DNA of 6,259 nucleotides, taken from the NCBI GenBank assembly GCA_030614485.1, contig JAUWTY010000068.1, forward strand, positions 1-6,259, written 5' to 3'. Source of the DNA: Methanosarcinales archaeon (GTDB taxonomy: Archaea; Halobacteriota; Methanosarcinia; Methanosarcinales; Methanocomedenaceae). Below are positions 5,200-6,259 of this stretch, in pieces. Position numbers and translations under genes: made by a program. Below the pieces are notes generated by a model. It did no database searches. It saw only the letters and a program-made list of their open reading frames with translations, and was not told the origin of the DNA. Positions within the stretch are counted from its first letter, which is position 1. Every line of letters starts with the position of its first letter.

Positions 5200-6259
5200 T
5201 TACAAGACACTCAGGTATTTATTCATCTCATAGGGTGTTACCTGTATCCTGTAATCATCCCATTCCCTGTTCTTGATCTCGAGGAACCTGTCAAAGATAT
5301 GGTCACCCAGAGCCTTGCGGACGAGTTCGCTCTGCTCTGTAATATCGATAGCTTCTTTCAGGTTGGATGGAAGTGATTTGATGCCGGCACTCTTCATCTC
5401 AGCCTTGTTCATTGCAAAGATGTTCTTCTCTACCGGGTCTTCAAGTTCATATCCTTTCTCGATGCCCTCAAGACCAGCAGCCAGCATTACAGAGAATGCC
5501 AGGTATGGGTTGCATGCAGGGTCCGGACAGCGCAGTTCCATTCTTGTTGCCAGTTCCTTACCTGGTTTGTACATTGGTACCCGTATAAGGGCGCTGCGGT
5601 TCCGATTTGCCCATGCCACATAGACAGGAGCCTCATATCCGGGCACCAGGCGCTTGTAACTGTTCACAGTCTGGGCCAGTACGGAACACATTTCATTGGA
5701 GTATTTCAGGATGCCTGCAATATAATTTTTACCGATCTTTGAAATGTTGTACTTTTCATTGGCATCGTAAAATGCATTGGAACTTCCCTTGAAAAGGCTC
5801 TGGTGGATGTGCATACCACTACCATTCTCACCAAAGATGGGTTTCGGCATGAATGTAGCATACAAACCTTCTTTTTGTGCGACTTCCTTGACCACCAGCC
5901 TGTAGGTCATGGTATCATCTGCCATTTTCAATGCTTCATTGTACCTGAGGTCAATCTCGTGCTGGCTTGGTGCAACTTCATGATGGCTGTACTCGACTTT
6001 AATGCCCATGTTCTCCAGTGCGAACACGGTCTCCCTGCGAAGGTCAGTTGCAAGGTCAAGGGGTGTTAGGTCGAAGTAACCGCCTTTGTCGATTATTTCA
6101 GGACTGTCACTGGATTTAAAATAGAAATATTCCAGTTCAGGACCTACATAGAAAGTATATCCTTTATCTTCAGCACGCTTCAAGTTGCGCTTGAGCACAT
6201 ACCTGGGGTCGCCCTCAAAGGGACTGCCATCCGGGTTTAAGACATCCACGAACATCCTT
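5200..6259 (-). CDS. glnA: Glutamine synthetase, type I (partial, 5' end beyond right edge)
   Basis: This cytosolic enzyme makes glutamine from glutamate, ammonia and ATP and is the main route of ammonia assimilation. About 352 codons are visible up to the TAA stop at 5202-5200; roughly 90 N-terminal residues (the beta-grasp domain) lie outside, giving a normal total of about 440-445. Counting from the methionine at 6255, the catalytic motifs are intact: GPELEYF (38-44), HHEVAPSQHEID (91-102), the ATP/metal motif NGSGMHIHQS (144-153), the ammonium/glutamate region NSYKRLVPGYEAPV (198-211), NRNRSALIRVP (217-227) and MELRCPDPACNP (239-250). The NLYDL-type adenylylation site of the bacterial GSI-beta subgroup is not seen, which fits archaeal GSI-alpha. 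The methionine at 6255 is internal, since an arginine codon precedes it in the same frame. A 421-base gap with its own promoter separates it from hdrC, so co-transcription is doubtful. Confidence 0.97.
   Translation of the reverse strand, partial: RMFVDVLNPDGSPFEGDPRYVLKRNLKRAEDKGYTFYVGPELEYFYFKSSDSPEIIDKGGYFDLTPLDLATDLRRETVFALENMGIKVEYSHHEVAPSQHEIDLRYNEALKMADDTMTYRLVVKEVAQKEGLYATFMPKPIFGENGSGMHIHQSLFKGSSNAFYDANEKYNISKIGKNYIAGILKYSNEMCSVLAQTVNSYKRLVPGYEAPVYVAWANRNRSALIRVPMYKPGKELATRMELRCPDPACNPYLAFSVMLAAGLEGIEKGYELEDPVEKNIFAMNKAEMKSAGIKSLPSNLKEAIDITEQSELVRKALGDHIFDRFLEIKNREWDDYRIQVTPYEMNKYLSVL

Overview
The window is archaeal and fits a methanogen or an anaerobic methane-oxidising relative (Methanosarcinales/ANME-like). 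This placement is an inference from three things: a soluble heterodisulfide reductase (Hdr) gene set, archaeal-type TATA boxes (CTTTATATATT) ahead of gene starts, and strong Shine-Dalgarno sites. No rRNA or other decisive marker is present, so genus-level placement is not possible. All recognised genes lie on the minus strand and are read from the right edge to the left.

Layout in transcription order: (1) 6259-5200, the C-terminal four fifths of a type I glutamine synthetase (glnA), whose 5' end lies outside the window. (2) 5199-4779, a 421-base non-coding gap with several palindromes, a nested inverted-repeat structure and the probable promoter of the hdr genes. (3) 4778-1181, an intact hdrC-hdrB-hdrA operon whose genes overlap by four bases (ATGA) at both junctions. 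(4) 1180-986, a 195-base spacer with a second probable promoter. (5) 985 to the left edge, a second HdrB-type gene. It is open at the edge and carries the start of an HdrC-like ferredoxin domain after its HdrB domain.

How the parts work together: HdrA is the FAD and iron-sulfur hub that splits or merges electron pairs. HdrC relays electrons by two [4Fe-4S] clusters. HdrB carries two CCG cysteine motifs for the non-cubane clusters that reduce the CoM-S-S-CoB heterodisulfide or a similar disulfide. Two features set this locus apart. HdrA ends in a fused MvhD-like domain from which every cysteine has been lost, so the usual [2Fe-2S] electron entry point appears absent. The downstream HdrB paralogue has an HdrB-then-HdrC domain order and a remodelled second CCG loop. 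No hydrogenase, formate dehydrogenase or F420-oxidising (FrhB-like) gene is visible, so the electron partner is unknown. glnA is probably an unrelated neighbour.
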